Source of the DNA: Albifimbria verrucaria
Lineage: Eukaryota; Ascomycota; Sordariomycetes; Hypocreales; Stachybotryaceae
Direction of reading: 5' to 3'
NCBI GenBank assembly: GCA_020081605.1
Contig: JAHREC010000009.1
Location: 372,001 to 436,000, forward strand
DNA length: 64,000 nt
Shown here: in pieces, positions 13,401-28,400 of the stretch
How the letters are laid out: the number at the start of each line of letters is the position of its first letter
Numbering within the stretch: position 1 is the stretch's first letter
The notes under the pieces: generated by a model
What the model saw: only the letters and a program-made list of their open reading frames with translations
What the model was told of the DNA's origin: nothing
Databases searched by the model: none
Made by a program: the position numbers and the translations under genes

Positions 13401-16400
13401 CGATGTACCAAAGCAAACATCATCGACAGAGCAATACTGGCTCAAAACGATAGCCCATGCAGCACGCAAAACCGTAGCTTTAGTAATAGACTCATCAGCT
13501 GATCGCGAGAGGCTCATTGTGCTTTGACCACACGAGTCACTGGTTTGTTGTCGGATTTCCGGCCGATGGATGGGAGCTCAGCCTTCTGAGCACCAGAGAG
13601 CTGTGTGGACCAGTAAGCCTTAGCCTTTTCAGCGTTCAGTTGAGAAGTATAGCTGATGAAGCTCGAAAATGGCTGCAGTGGCTGTAACTTCTTATTGTGG
13701 TAAACGTCGTGGAGAGTTTCCAAAACTAGATTCAGGGACCACCCATCAAAGATTGAGTGGTGAATTGCCAGAGCGAAGTAGCGGCGGTTGTCGGTTTCTG
13801 TGATCAGGGCGTATCGACATAGAGATGATCCATACGTCATCTTGACGGTCTGCATTTTCTTCATAAACTCATTCAGAGTAAAGCCTTCAGTTGAGTCCCA
13901 CTCTGTTCCGTCCTTGACGATGGCTTGACACGTTGTGCTGTCCAGTGTGGTGACAAGACGTGTTCTAAGATTCGTACACAATCTGACTGTCTCGTCCCAT
14001 GAACTTCTGAAACGGTCTATGTCAACCTGATTTCCTAATGAATATACATACTTTGCAACATAAGATCCTGGTTGCAAGGTAGATAGTGCAATGAGACCTT
14101 CTTGTAAGCCCGTACATGGGTAGGCGTCCTCAATCATGTGGCTTGGTAGGGCGCAGTCTGCCTCGAACTCGCACATGAAACCATCAAGCTGGCCAGGTGG
14201 AATCAATTCGAAGGGTTTAATTGCTACAGGACTGGCAATTCTGGCCTTATTTGCCACTCGAGAAACTGCTAGTAGTCGAGGATCGGAGAAGATGTCCTGA
14301 ACAGACAGATTGATATCAGCTTCACGAGCAGCCGAAACCATTTGGATGACGGTTATCGAATCACCACCAATACGTAGGAAACTGTCGTCTCGGCCAATCC
14401 GTTCCGATGATATGCCTAGTGTGGATGCCCAGATCTGTTGTAAGCGTACTTCCATCTCAGTTTCAGGACTTCGCTTCAGCGCTTCAGTCAACAGATACTC
14501 CGCCCTTTCACCTTCGTTCAAGCTGAGGAAGAGATTGCACAATGCTCTTCTGTCAAGCTTAGTGGATGTGACGGACGGCATCGTCTTACAAGGAACAAAA
14601 ACTGTAGGCACCATGTAACTTGGGAGCATTGTATGGAGTTTCCCAACAGCGCCAGCCAACTGAGACTTCTCTGCAGACGTAAATTTGATGAAGGTGTTTT
14701 CAAGGGTTGCCAGAGTAGAGTCCGCACTGTCCTCGTTAAAGGAGAAGTAAGCAATCAGAGTATCTGTGCCAGCTCGCTTAAACAAGTCAACAAGGACATG
14801 CTTAATGTCAGGTATAACCGAGCGCATGTGATGCTCAACTTCGCCAAGTTCGACTCGAAGGCCACGGATCTTAACCTGTGTATCCTTTCGACTGACAAAC
14901 TGCATTGATCCATCCTCATTGTATCGGCATAGGTCTCCAGACTTAAAAATCGGCTCCAATGGATCTCTGATCCATTTGGAATCCACATCGGTAGATCTGT
15001 AATGATTGTTGCTTTGTTTTTGAGTGGGTCAGCCAAGTACTCTTGAAGCAGAGTAGGGCCTTGGATAATGACTTCGCCGAGGCATCCAATAGGAGCCAAT
15101 TTACTTGAATCCTCGGGTTCGACAATCCAACATGAGCTGCCAACAGATTTTCCTATCGTAAGTGGTGATTCTTCTGCTGACTGCCATTCGTGGAGTGTGC
15201 TGAATACACATGTCTCAGCCGGACCCCAAGCATTGATCAACCGTAGTTTCCCAAACCAAATCTGGAAAATATCCGATCCAACAGCTTCTCCGGCGAGAAG
15301 GAGTAACTCTAAGCTAGGCACATCTTCTGGCTTCAAGGTTCGCACGAACGCAGGTGTTAGGAAAGCCCAGTTGATATCTTTCTCAGCGATGAAACTGGTA
15401 ATATCATTCATGCGAACCTCATCAGAGGGCACACAAAGGCAAGCTCCAGCCATGAGTGGGCCAATGATCTCACCAATACAAAGGTCAAAGACGAAAGAAG
15501 CAAATTGAAGTATTCGAACTTCAGAGGTCAAGCACAGCCTCTTGGCTATATCAACTTGACTTGTGCAAACAGCGCGATGCTGCATAGCGAAACCTTTGGG
15601 CGTACCAGTGCTACCAGAAGTGAACAACACATAAGCCAGGTCTGAGGGGACACTTCGGCGTTTTCGAACGACACCGACCCATACTGTTCCGTTAACTCCT
15701 TGTCTAGAGCTTCATTGACTTCAATCACATGCTTTACCAAATCTCTGCATTTGGAGGCATTTAGTTCCGATGTCAATGCGATACAGGCTTTTGTTTGTTT
15801 GACAATTTGATGCTGGCGTTGAGCTGGATGCGAAGGATCTAGAGGTACCCAAGCCGCTCCTGCTTTGTTGATGGCTAGCATCGATACGAAAAACCAAGCT
15901 GACTTTTCGAAGCAAGTATGCACAAGATCCCTTTGCGGACACCATTCATCTGAAGATGTCGCGCCAGACGACTAGCCGAAAGCTCCATCTGACCATAAGT
16001 CAGTTTCTTGTCCCAAGCATCGATAGCTAGAGCATCAGGATGATTTCGAGCTTGATTGCGTACAAATCTATGAACGCAGTTATCAATGATCTCTGGGTTG
16101 TTGGAATTAAATCGGATGGCATTCTCAAGATCCCAGTCTCCAGATAATGATATTGAGCTCAACATATTGCTATGATGAGAAGAGAGCTGTTGAACGACCT
16201 GAGCGAAATGTGTGCCAAGAGCTTGGAGGCGACTGGCTGTCAAGGATTTTGAGTTGTAAGTTAGAACCAACTCGAGTTGATCTTTGTGAATAAAAACTTG
16301 ACAAACAAGAGGATAGTTGAAGTAGCCCTCAGCAATATCTTCATCAGCATACTTGTCCGAGTTGACAACCTTGATAATTTCGCCTTCGCCTGCAATCTTC

Positions 16401-19400
16401 GATATCAATTGTTCGACTGGTTGAACCACGAGCAAACTAGAGAACTGGCATGCCTCCCGGGCGTCTGGTCCGAGCAGTGAAATATTCTGTAACCCAAACT
16501 GCTCGTATGGGACCATATCGGCAGCTTGCTCTTGTACACTTTGAAGTAGAGACAATACAGAGGCATGAGACCCTAGACGAATTCTCACCGGAATGGTGGC
16601 AATAGTTGGGCCGGAAATGCTCTCAATATCCGAGAGGGTGCCTGCCGACCAGAAATAGTGGTGCCGAAGCTAATGTCTTCCGTGTCGGAGTATCTCGCTA
16701 ATACAATGGCCCAAGCAGTCCTGATTATGGTTGCTGTTGTGATCATACTGTTTGACAAGACAGGAAGATCAATATCTCTTCGCAATGTGTGGCTGGTAGT
16801 ACTGTCTTCAGTTGTTTGTCCAACCGGAGGAAAGGTTGCACGTTGGGCGCCTGAAAGCTGCTTACTCCAGAACTTGCTGGCCGCCTCCCGGTCGAGGTTG
16901 GTGGAATATGCAGCAAACTTGGAAAATGGATGGATTTTGAGACCAGATCTTGGCCCACCACTGTATTGTTGGACTAACGCTTGGAGAACCAACCCTAAAC
17001 TCCAGCCATCAAACACAGCATGATGCATCGTTAAAACAAAGTATGCCGTGTCCATTTCTTGAATGATGGCATATTGACATAGTCGACTTCCATATTGCAT
17101 TTGTATGGATTTTGCTTCTTGCATGTAGCCTTTCAGATCTTGGCCATCAGTGGGATCCCACGTGGGGCCCTCCCTTATCACGGCTTGGAAGGAGACTCCC
17201 TGTCAACAAGGATCCTAGTGCGAAGGTTCTCACAGAGATCCAAAGTACTTTCCCAGGACCTCTTGAATCGAGGTAAGTCTATATGATTTGGAAGAGAGTA
17301 GACGTATTTGGCGATGTATGATCTGGGCTGCTTGACAGCAAGTGCCATAAGACCCTCCTGCAAACTGGTACAGGGAAATACGTTCTCCACTTGTGACGAC
17401 TCTAAGATATTGCACTCTGAGTGAACCAGATCAAGAATTTCTGCGAGATTATCCTTAGACACCATTTCGAATGGCTTAATCTCATAATTGTGATTTTGTA
17501 TTGTAGCTGTCACAGCAGCAGCCATGTGCTCAAGACGTGGAGCATTGAAAATTTCGCGGACAGACAAATCGAAATTCTTCTTGCGTGCAATAGAAGATAG
17601 ATTGATGGCAGCGATAGAATCCCTCCAACTCGCAGGAAGTTGTCTGTTCTGCTTATGTTAGAAGCTGGGACCCTGAGGACCTGAGACCAGAGATCTCTCA
17701 AAATAAATTCCATATCTGTCACCGGCTCCTCATGATCTCCATCTCGCAATGCGAAGTCGGCCAAATTCTCCTCTGAAAAGCTGTTTGCAATTATAGACAA
17801 TTTCTTGCGATCCAGTTTCATCGTGTTTCCGAGAGGCATGTTTCGCAGTGGAACGACAAAAGATGGAACCATATATGATGGCAAGACGTCGCGAAGATTC
17901 TCTACCATTTCCATCAATGATCCACGTAGCCCATAATTCATGGCAGATAGTAGTTCCGAAGGATCATCAGTGGCAGTTGTTCCATTCTCAGTATCGGTAA
18001 CCACAAATGCTACCAAGGCTTCGAGAGTGTTGCGCTTTATGAGGCTCACGGCTACTCTCTCCACGGAAGATAGGGATTGCTTGATTTGGTACTCAACCTC
18101 GCCCAATTCTACACGGTAGCCGCGGACTTTAATCTGTGTGTCCCGTCTTCCAAGGTATTCAAGGGTTCCATCGGCTTTGTACCGGACCAGGTCACCTGTT
18201 TTGAAGAACTTTCGAGTGTCTTCAGTAGGTGTAGGCATCCACCTAACCTTCTCAAGGAACGCATCAGCTGTTCTTTCGGTGTCACCGATGTATCCGCGGG
18301 CAGTTTGACGGTAGATAACAAGTTCCCCAACACATCCAATGGGGCTAATTGGTTATGGTTGTCCTTCTCGACAACCCAGGCACTACTGCCAAACGGAAGA
18401 CCAATTGTGGTCGGAGCTTCGTCCTTGGATTTGTATATATGCGACGTGCAGAAGACACAAATTTCCGAAGGGCCGTAAGCATTGGCTAATCGGACTTTCC
18501 CGTACCAAGTATTCAAGATATCCTTTGTGGGTGCTTCGCCAACAAGGATAAGCAGTCCTAAAGTTGGAACCTCAGCAGGAGTGATAGTCCGAAGGAATGT
18601 AGTGGTTAAAGGGCTGCGTTGATGTTCGCTTCTTGTATAAAATTCGCGACATTGCCCAACCGCTGCTCATCACTGGGAATGCATACGGTGCCACCAAACA
18701 CAAGTGTCTCAATGATTTCACTAAGATTGACATCGAAAACACAGCTGGAAAATTGAAGCACACGAGAAGCTCTGTCAAATGAGTACATCCTGCCCTTGCC
18801 CAAGGTGCTTGTGCTGAGAGCCGAGTGATCCACTATCATTGACTTCGGCTTCCCTGTGGAGCCGGACGTAGAAAGAACATAGGCGGCATCAGAAGGATTC
18901 AGGATAGGCAAAGCTTCTTGCACCGCCATTGAATTTGAATAGATCTCAGCCTCTAAAGTCTCAGATAGTTCCACGAGGTTTCGGACAATGGAAACGTTGG
19001 ATCTGGCTGTCTTCGAGGAGACAAGCATGAACTGTGCGTTGAATTGCTCAGCAAAAGCCTGACGGCGCGCAGCTGGATGTGCAGGGTCAACGGGGACGTA
19101 GACGCCGCCTGCTTTCATAATTGCCAGCATGGCCACAACGCTCCAAAATGTCTTTTCAAGGCAAACAAGGACAAAAGACTCACGTGTGACACCAAGCTGA
19201 GACAGCTTGATGGCCAGTAGCTTCGACATTTTGTCCATTTCACCATAAGTTAGGATACGACTGGATGTGAAAATAGCTTCGTGAGACGGTGAATCCAAGG
19301 CGCGTTGAGAAATGATGTCTGGAACACAAACTTGAACAGCGGTATCATCAGACGTGTTCCACTTTCTAGATTGTGCGAGATCCCAGTCTCCCGACAGTGA

Positions 19401-22400
19401 GATTGTATCCAAACTAGCGTCAACTTGTGTAGACAGTTGCTGGATGGCATTCTCAAGATGATGAGATAAAGCAGTGAGTTGGAGCTCCGGAATATACTTG
19501 GGTTTGAAAGTGAATGTAATGTCGATATGTGTTTTATCCGTAAATGCTTCCACAACCAACGGGTATGTAAAGTAATCTTCCATCGTTTCTCCGCCATGCA
19601 GACCATGATCGCAAGGGGTAAGCAGAGGAGTGCCTTCTGAGCCAAGAGCTGGCACGTGTTGGATTGGCTGAATAACCAACAACGTAGAAAATTCACAAGC
19701 TTCTTTAGCATACGAACTGACTTTAGAGATGTTCTGGACTCCAAATTGCTCGAAAGGAACCATTTCCAAAGCCTGCGTCTGTACCTGATGCAGGAATTGA
19801 GAAACAGACTTATCACCTAGCCTGACTCTGACAGGAACAGTGGCCACAGCTGGTCCGGCAATCCGCTCAATGCCCGCAATGGGGGCTTGTCGACCAGATA
19901 CTGTAGTTCCAAAGCAGATGTCATCAGTGTCTGAGTAGCGGGCGAGTACCAAGGCCCAAGCAGCACGGAAAATCGTGGCTGTTGTGATAGATCCGTGTGC
20001 AGCTGTAGGTGTCGCAATTCTAGCCTTCAAACTTCGGCTAGACACAGCTACAGACTGATTGATACCTTGCCAAGGAATAGAGGCCTTCTGGGCACCCTCC
20101 AACTCAGTGACCCAGTACCGAATTGCTTCCTCGGGGCTTTGTTGATTGACGTAGTGAATGAATGATGAGTAGGGACTGATCTTGGGTAACAACCCTCCGT
20201 TGCTTTCGTAGGTTTGAGATAGAGTTGTTAGAATGAGGTTGATGGTCCATCCATCAAAGATCGCGTGGTGGACGATCAATACAAAGTAGTTTGCACCATC
20301 TGCATCTTTAATAAGCGCAAACTTGCAGAGGCGAGATCCATGTTTCATCTGGATCCTCTTTGTGCTTTCCATGAAAGATTGTAGGTCATGATCATGAGTT
20401 TGTTCCCATGATGGCTCCTCGTCTATAACAACCTGTCTTGAACTCTCATTGTGGGCGAATATGCGTGTGCGTAGATTACCAAATGTTTTCAGTGTTCGTT
20501 CCCAAGACGCCATAAATCGGTCTAAATCGACATCGCCCGGTAAGCGGTAGACATATTTTGCAATGTATGACCCTGGCTGTCGAATTGATAGTGCCATCAA
20601 ACCTTCCTGTAAACCACTGGTGGGATAAATGTCCTGGATTTGGGCAGATTCAGGTAAAGCACATTCGATTCGGGCCACTGATATGGAAGAGTTATCATCG
20701 CCTGAAACCATGGAGAACGGCGCGGCCAGCTGTACACCCATATCATCAGCCTTTATATGGGATACTGTCTTTGCAACTGCTAATAGACGAGGGTCTTCAA
20801 ATATTGATTTCACTGTAAGTGAGAGTCCCTCTTCACGCGCTGCTACTACAACCTGAATAGCAGTGATTGAATCACCGCCCAGGCGTAAGAAGCTATCATC
20901 TCGTCCAATATGCTCCGGGAAGTCCCCAAAATTGTTGCCCATATTTTCTGAAGACGAAGCTCTGTTTCTGTTACTGGGGCCCTCTTTTCAGAGCTGACAA
21001 GCGCATACGACCCCATCTGATCAATGCTGAGGCGGGCGGTGGCTTCGCGCAGAAGCTTGCGATCCAGCTTTGTCGAAGTAATTGTGGGCATGAAATCACA
21101 AGGAATAAGAATTGATGGTACCATATAGCTTGGCAACACTGCGTTCAGGTTCCCAAGCACCGCAGTGACCTTATTCTTTAGTTCTTCGTCAATTGGGAGG
21201 AAGAATTCAGCAACATCTGCAGAAAGTCTTTCTGATGTCTGCGTCGCATTGTTCAAGCAGAAATATCCGATGAGGCGGGCACCTTTATCGCTTGGCAATA
21301 CCTCAACAACAACTTGGCAGGGAGCTTGCAAAGCCAGACGTAGCTGGTGTTCAACTTCGCCAAGTTCAACACGCAGGCCACGAATCTTGACCTGCGTATC
21401 TTTTCTACTTTCAAACTCGATGGTGCCATCGGGGTTGTAGAAGCATATGTCGCCGGATTTAAAGAAACGGTTCCAGCCCTTGGATGTACGATCAGGTGCC
21501 CATGCCGGAAGTAGGCCTACTGTACTGGCTGAAGTCCTGTCAGGATCGGCAAGATATTCCTGCAAGAGAGTAGGCCCTTGAATCAAAGCCTCACCCCGGC
21601 ATCCAATCGGCGCCAGTGTTTTGCCGTCTTCCTCTACAATCCAAACGAAGCCACCAACGGGTTTGCCCACGGTAAGCGGCGATTCAGACATTGAAGTCCA
21701 TTCATGCAGTGTGCTGAACACGCAGGTTTCCGCCGGCCCCAGCCATTGACAAGTCGGACCTTGCCAAACCAAGAGTCTAAGATATCTTGTCCAACAGCTT
21801 CACCCGCCAATAATAACAATTCTAAACTCGGAAAGTCCGCTGGCTTGAGTGTTCGTGCAAACGCAGGGGTTAAGAAGGCCCAATTGATTCGTTGTTGTGC
21901 CACAAACTCTACTAAGCTGCTCATGCGAGAATCGTCTGATGGCACGCAGAGTGTTGCACCGTGGATCAGCGGCCCAATAATTTCTCCAATACATAGATCA
22001 AACACGAAAGACGCAAACTGTAATATCCTGATTTCAGAGCTTTCGTTTATACGGAGCCGCTTGCCAATAGCCACCTGACTAGTGCAGACAGCACTGTGCT
22101 GCATTACAAGACCCTTTGGAGTTCCGGTGCTGCCCGAAGTAAAAGAACATACGCCGGATGATCGGGAGAGACCTCGACTTGGACAGGGGCTGGTGCTTCG
22201 CCGTATTTGGCTCTCAATTCATCATCCAAAGAAGCTGAAACTTCTAAGACGCTCGAAATTAAGGCAGAACACTTTGCAGAGTTCTTTGGGGACGCCAGCG
22301 CGAGACGTGACTCAGTTTGTCGAATGATTTGTTTATACCGCTGAGCCGGATGTGAGGGATCAAGCGGCACCCAGGCAGCTCCAGCCTTGTTGACGGCAAG

Positions 22401-25400
22401 CATGGCGACAAAAAACCATATTGACTTCTCGAAAATGGTGTGGATAAGATCTCCTGGCCGAACTCCAGCTTCATAAACGATGGATCTCGCCAAACGGTTG
22501 GCAGCTGCATCCAATTCTCCATATGTGAGCGTTCCGTCCCAGGCACTGATTGCGACAGTGTTCGCCTGCTGATGAGCCCTTTGCTCGATAAGTTGATGCA
22601 CACAGTCCCGGATGATCGTTGTCTTCTCACCATTATACTCGAGAGCCCGAACGGTGTCCCATTCTCCGGCCAGCGATAAAGAACGAAGAAGAGTGGTTCC
22701 TGGGGTTTTGGAGAACTTTAGCAAAATTTCTTCGATATGGCGGGCCATTATATCGACGTTTGGCTCGGAGATTGCGGTAGTATCATGAGTGACTATAAGT
22801 TCGACATGGTCTTGATCCACTGAGAACTGAACAACCAGAGGATATGTAAAATAACTATCCATTGTCTCATCTTTTGCATAAGTCTCATCGTTTAATGGAA
22901 GAATGGGAGCTTCACTGTCCGTACGAGCAGTAATATCATGTTGGACGGGCTGGATAACAAGCAGAGCGTCAAAATCACAGGCTTCCTTCGCCTGTTGGCT
23001 GATTTTAGATATGTTGGCAAGACCAAATTGCTCAAAGGACACCATCTCAGCAGCTTGAGTTTGGATTTGATGTAGGAAATCAGAAATGGCCTGATCTGGA
23101 TCTAACCGCACGCTAATGGGAACTGTAGCTACGGCTGGCCCTGGCATGCTTTCAATACCGGCGAGAGGAGCTTGACGCCCAGACACTGTTGTCCCAAGAC
23201 AAACATGATCTGTATCGGCATAACGGGAAAGTACCATGGCCCAGGCGGCACGTATCAGTGTTGCCTTTGTAATCTCTTCATCTCTTTGCAGGAGAATTGG
23301 ATTCTCTTTCGAGTCGTTCTGGTAATGGGACTAACACCGCTTGCTCGGTCAAGACGAGGTATGTTTGTCTTCTGAACTCCTTCCATCTGTTGAGACCAAT
23401 ACACCGTGGCTTCATTGGTGTTGACTTTGGCTGTATACTCAATGAATCCAGCGTATGGGTTAAGACATGATGCAGTTTCGCCCCGATAAATCTTGAACAG
23501 GGTGTCAAGGGCGAGATTCAAACTCCAGCCATCAAATATAGCGTGATGAGCAATAAGAACAAAATACCGGATGCTGTCCTCGTCTGAAACTATGGCGTAT
23601 TCGCAAAGCTTTGACCCGTAACTCATATTCCTCAATTTGGTGTCATCTAGAAACTTTCTGAGTCCAAATCCACCTTTAGTTAACCTATCTTCTTCGTTTT
23701 TGCTCGTGATCATGGCTTGAACAGTCAAACCATTTGATAATATGATTCTGGTACGAAGATTGCCACATAATTGGACGGTACGATGCCAGGCATTGCTGAA
23801 CATAGTAATATCCGTGCTCTTTGGCAACATGTAGACATACTTGGCAATATACGAGCCAGGCTGCTTAACAGCAAGCGCCATTAAGCCTTCTTGGAATCCG
23901 GTACAAGGGTATGCGTCTTCAATCTCTTCCTCGCTTGACAATCCACATTGTTCACGTACCGCGGCTTTGATGGTGTCAACTTGACCCGTTGGTAGCAACT
24001 TGAATGGCTGAAGTGGCGAATCCATCCTAGTATCATCGAGTGTTGCTTTCAGCGCAACCGCAGATAGACGTGGGTCGTCAAAGATATCCTTTACAGAAAT
24101 CTTGATACCTAAATCACGAGCTCCAACCACAACTTGAACAGCTTGGATCGAGTCACCTCCAATTTTCAGGAAGCTGTCATCCCGGCCAATCTCATCTGGT
24201 TTAAGCTTCAGGATCCGAGCCCAGATGCCATGAAGACGTTCCTCCATAGGAGTTGCCGGTGGCAGCTTCTCGGTGTCAACTAATGACCAATTGGCTAGCT
24301 GAGTGGTGCTTAGCGTAGCTGCTAATCGGTTCAACAGTCTACGGTTTAGTTTTGTCGATGTAATGGATGGCATGTAGCTACATGGCACAAAAACGGTCGG
24401 CACCATGTAATCAGGTAGAGCGGTGCTAAGCTCACTGATTACACCCGTGATCAAGGTGCGCAGATCATGGGTAAGAGGCACGAACATGCTCTCCGTAGCA
24501 GCCTCTGTTTCCGTCACAACCCGCGTGGTGTCGCTGAATGAAAAGAAGGACGCTAAAGTCACTCCCAACTCGCCTTTGATTGCTTCCACGACAATATGAC
24601 GAATGTTTGGTAGAGCTTGGCGGAAAACGTGTTCGATTTCTCCCAGCTCAATTCGAAGACCTCGTACCTTAACTTGGTAGTCTTTGCGGTGCCCAAACTC
24701 AATAGTACCATCAGCATTGTAGTAGCATATATCGCCTGACTTGAAGCAGCGTTTCCAGGACTGAGAGTTTGGCGCCCATTCTGGAGTTCTGACGATAGCT
24801 GCTTCAGTCAGTGTTGGGCTTGATAGGTAGTCGCGTAGGATAGTCGGCCCTTGAATGATGACTTCTCCCATGCACCCAGCCGGGGCAAGCTGTTGGGGAT
24901 TTTCAGGGTCCACGATCCAACAGTAACCACCCACAGGCCGACCAATTGTCAAGGGTGACTGGTCTGCAGAGCTCCATTCGTGAATCGTGCTGAAAACACA
25001 AGTCTCCGCCGGGCCCCAACCACTAAGTAGGCGTACCTTGCCAAACCACCTGTCTAGAATATCCCGTCCCACGGGCTCTCCAGCCAATAATAAAAGTTCA
25101 AGATTAGGTACGTCTTCAGGATACATTGTTCGAGCGAAAGACGGGGTTTGGTATGCCCAATTGACCCTTTCGATGTTTATGAACTCGACAAGGTTGTTCA
25201 ATCGGTCTTCGTCCGAAGGCACGCATAGACATGCACCGCTGATCAATGGAGCAATAATCTCACCAATACATAAATCGAAGACGAAAGACGCGAATTGCAA
25301 AATCCTGACGTCTGATGTAATTCCAAGTCGTCGACTGATCGCGATTTGACTTGTGCACACAGCCCCGTGCTGCATGACAAGGCCTTTGGGGGTGCCAGTG

Positions 25401-28400
25401 CTGCCCGATGTAAACAGAACATACACAGCATTCTCTGGAGAAACAGTACTACTCGGTGCCTCAGGGCTTATTCCAAATGTAGAAGCTAGCTCTTCGTCAA
25501 AGTCTGCTGTCACTTCGATAATGTTACTGAACAGAGCGAGTTCAGAGCATTTCTCAGTGTTTCCAGGTGAGCAAAGTGTTACAGTAGCGCCTGTCTGGCG
25601 AACAATCTCGCCGTTGCGTTGAGCTGGATGTGAAGGGTCGAGTGGTATCCACGCTGCACCGGCTTTATTGACTGCGAGCATAGCGACAAAGAACCATACT
25701 GACTTTTCAAAACACGTATGGACAAAATCTCCAGTCTTCACGCCAACTTGGTGAACTAGATATCGAGCAAGCCTATTCGCGGCGGCGTTAAATTGAGAAT
25801 AGGACATTCCCCGTCCCAGGCGGCGATTGCTGGGCTATGTGGGTGTAGACGAGCTTGCTTCTCAATGAGCTCATGCACGCAGGCATGAATCTCGTCGGTC
25901 TGCTCGCAGTTGCTTTTTATAGACTGCTCAATATCCCAATCCCCGACAAGGGATAGTGATCGAATAGGCGAGTCAGGTTGAATTGTGAGCTCTTTAATGA
26001 CTTGCCCAAGATGGCGACTGAGGGCATTTATTCGATACTCGGATAGTATATTCTTGTCATAGAGCACCACGAGCTCCACAGTCTCCTGATGGAGAAGAGC
26101 CTGTAAGACGAGAGGATAATTGAAATATCCCTCTGCCGCCTTCTCGTCGGTGTAGATATCTGAGTCCACAGGTGCAAGGAGTTTCTTGCCTCCAACCTGG
26201 TTTGAAAGCAGTTTCTCCACTGGCTGAATGACAAGCAAACTTGAGAAGTCACAGGCCATTTTGATGGCATTACTAAGCTTCGCGATCTTTTGCAGGCCGA
26301 ATTGTTCATATTGAATCATTCCTGAAGCTTGCGCCTGGATCTGTTGCAAGAGTTCAGAGACTGTTTGATCATCCTGCAATTGTATACGGACCGGGACCGT
26401 TGTCACTGTAGGTCCCGCCATCCGGTCAATATTTGGAACAGGAATGTTACGGCCTGAAACTGTTGTTCCAAAGCAGATATCATTACTGTCGCTGTATCGA
26501 CCAAGCACTATACCCCAAGCTGCGCGGAGGACAGTGGCCTTCGTGATGGAATGGTTTGGAGACTGCTGAAATGGAATGTTTGTTCTCATAACGCGGGTTT
26601 CTGGATTCCTCCTTGCTTGCTTGGCATCTTGAGTAGGAAATTCAGCTTTCTGGGCACCTGAGAGCTGATCACGCCAGTAGTTACCCGCGTCTTCTTCGCT
26701 AAGACGCGCAGAATAGTCGATGAAGCCTGAGAATGGTTCAATTATCGGGGTCATCATCACGATAAACCTGATAGAGTGTATCAAGAACAAGATTCAAGCT
26801 CCACCCGTCAAATACAGTGTGGTGCATAGTAAGGACAAAGTAATTGGAGCCGCCGTCCTTCAATAAGCCATATCGGACAAGACGAGTCCCGAAAGTCATT
26901 CTCATTGTTTCGATCTTTGTTAAGTAACCAGTCACATTCATGTCTTCTGAGGCCTCCCAGTTAGGTTTTTCGTTGACAATTATTTGAATGGATCGTTCAC
27001 TGGAGGTGACAATTCGAGTTCTTAGGTTATGGCAGAGTTGTACCGTCTGCTCCCATGCCTTCTTGAACTTTCCTATATCAACGGCCTCTTCAAGTTTGTA
27101 GACGTATTTTGCAATATAAGATCCTGGTTGTGTAACCGATAATGCAATCAGTCCCTCTTGTAGACTTGTACAGGGGAACGCGTCCTCGATCTTATCGCTG
27201 GGGTGGAGCCTGCATTCGTTTCGAACTTCATTCTCCACAGCAGCTAACTCTCTCGGCCAAATCAAAGAAAAGGGAACTGTTGCCTTTATTTCGTCTTTCT
27301 CAATTTCAGTGGCTTTAGCGGCAATGGCTGACAGTCTGGGATCATCGAAAACATCAGCAACCTTGAGTTGTAAGCCTATTTCGCGGGTAGCTGTAACAAG
27401 CTGGATGGCCAATATTGAGTCTCCTCCGATCTGTAAGAAACTGTCATGCTTTGAGATGTCTTCGGGCAGAATTTGGAGCAATTTTGCCCATATTTCTCTC
27501 AGTTTAAGCTCTTTCTCGGTGGCCGGAACTTCGCCTTTCAAGTTACTCATAGAAAATCTTGCCCGCTCCTGCAATGAAGCGTTGAGTCCAAGTTTCACAA
27601 GCTGGCGTCTATCGATTTTGCCCGATACTGTCTGCTCTGGTTTGCCTTCAAACAAGAGGTATGATTTAGGAATCATATAAGAAGGAAGCAGTGTTGCTAA
27701 ATGACTGTTCAAGCTGGAGATAATGGTTCGATGGTTCTCCGTAAGTTGCTTCACTAGTTGTACCTCCTTGGTTTGATGATTTTCACTCTCCTCAAGACTC
27801 CACAGTAAGGCTGTCAGTATACCACGCCCAGTCTCGCCAATATCAAGCACATGAACGAATCCGAAGAGACCCTGTGCTAAGCCTTCCTGCATACAGGCTT
27901 CTATCTCACCAAGCTCCACACGCTGGCCATTTAACTTCACTTGCGTGTCCTTACGACCGATATAGTCGAAACTGCCATCCAAGTTGCGTTGAACAAGATC
28001 TCCTGTGAGATATGCCCTTGTGGTGGGACTCGCAGGTAGCCAGTCGACATTATCGAGCCAGTTCTTCGTAGCCTTAACATCGGCATTCAGATAGCCTCGG
28101 GCCAGCATCGGGCCTTGAATCAGAAGCTCTCCGATACACCCAGTGGGCAATATTTCCTTGGGGTTATTGGGGTTTACGATCCAAAAAGCACTTGCAATTG
28201 GACCGCCAATGTTAGTAGCTTTGTGAGACTTACCGATATATTGGTTCCAAGCGCAAGTCGATGCCTCCGCCGGACCATAGATAGCGTGTAGATCAACAGC
28301 ATTCTTCCATTTGCTTACTGTGTTCTTCCGTACAGCTTCGCCGCCAAGACATACTAACCTCAGATATGGGACGTCCTCTGGCGCTAGGAGGTCAGCTACT

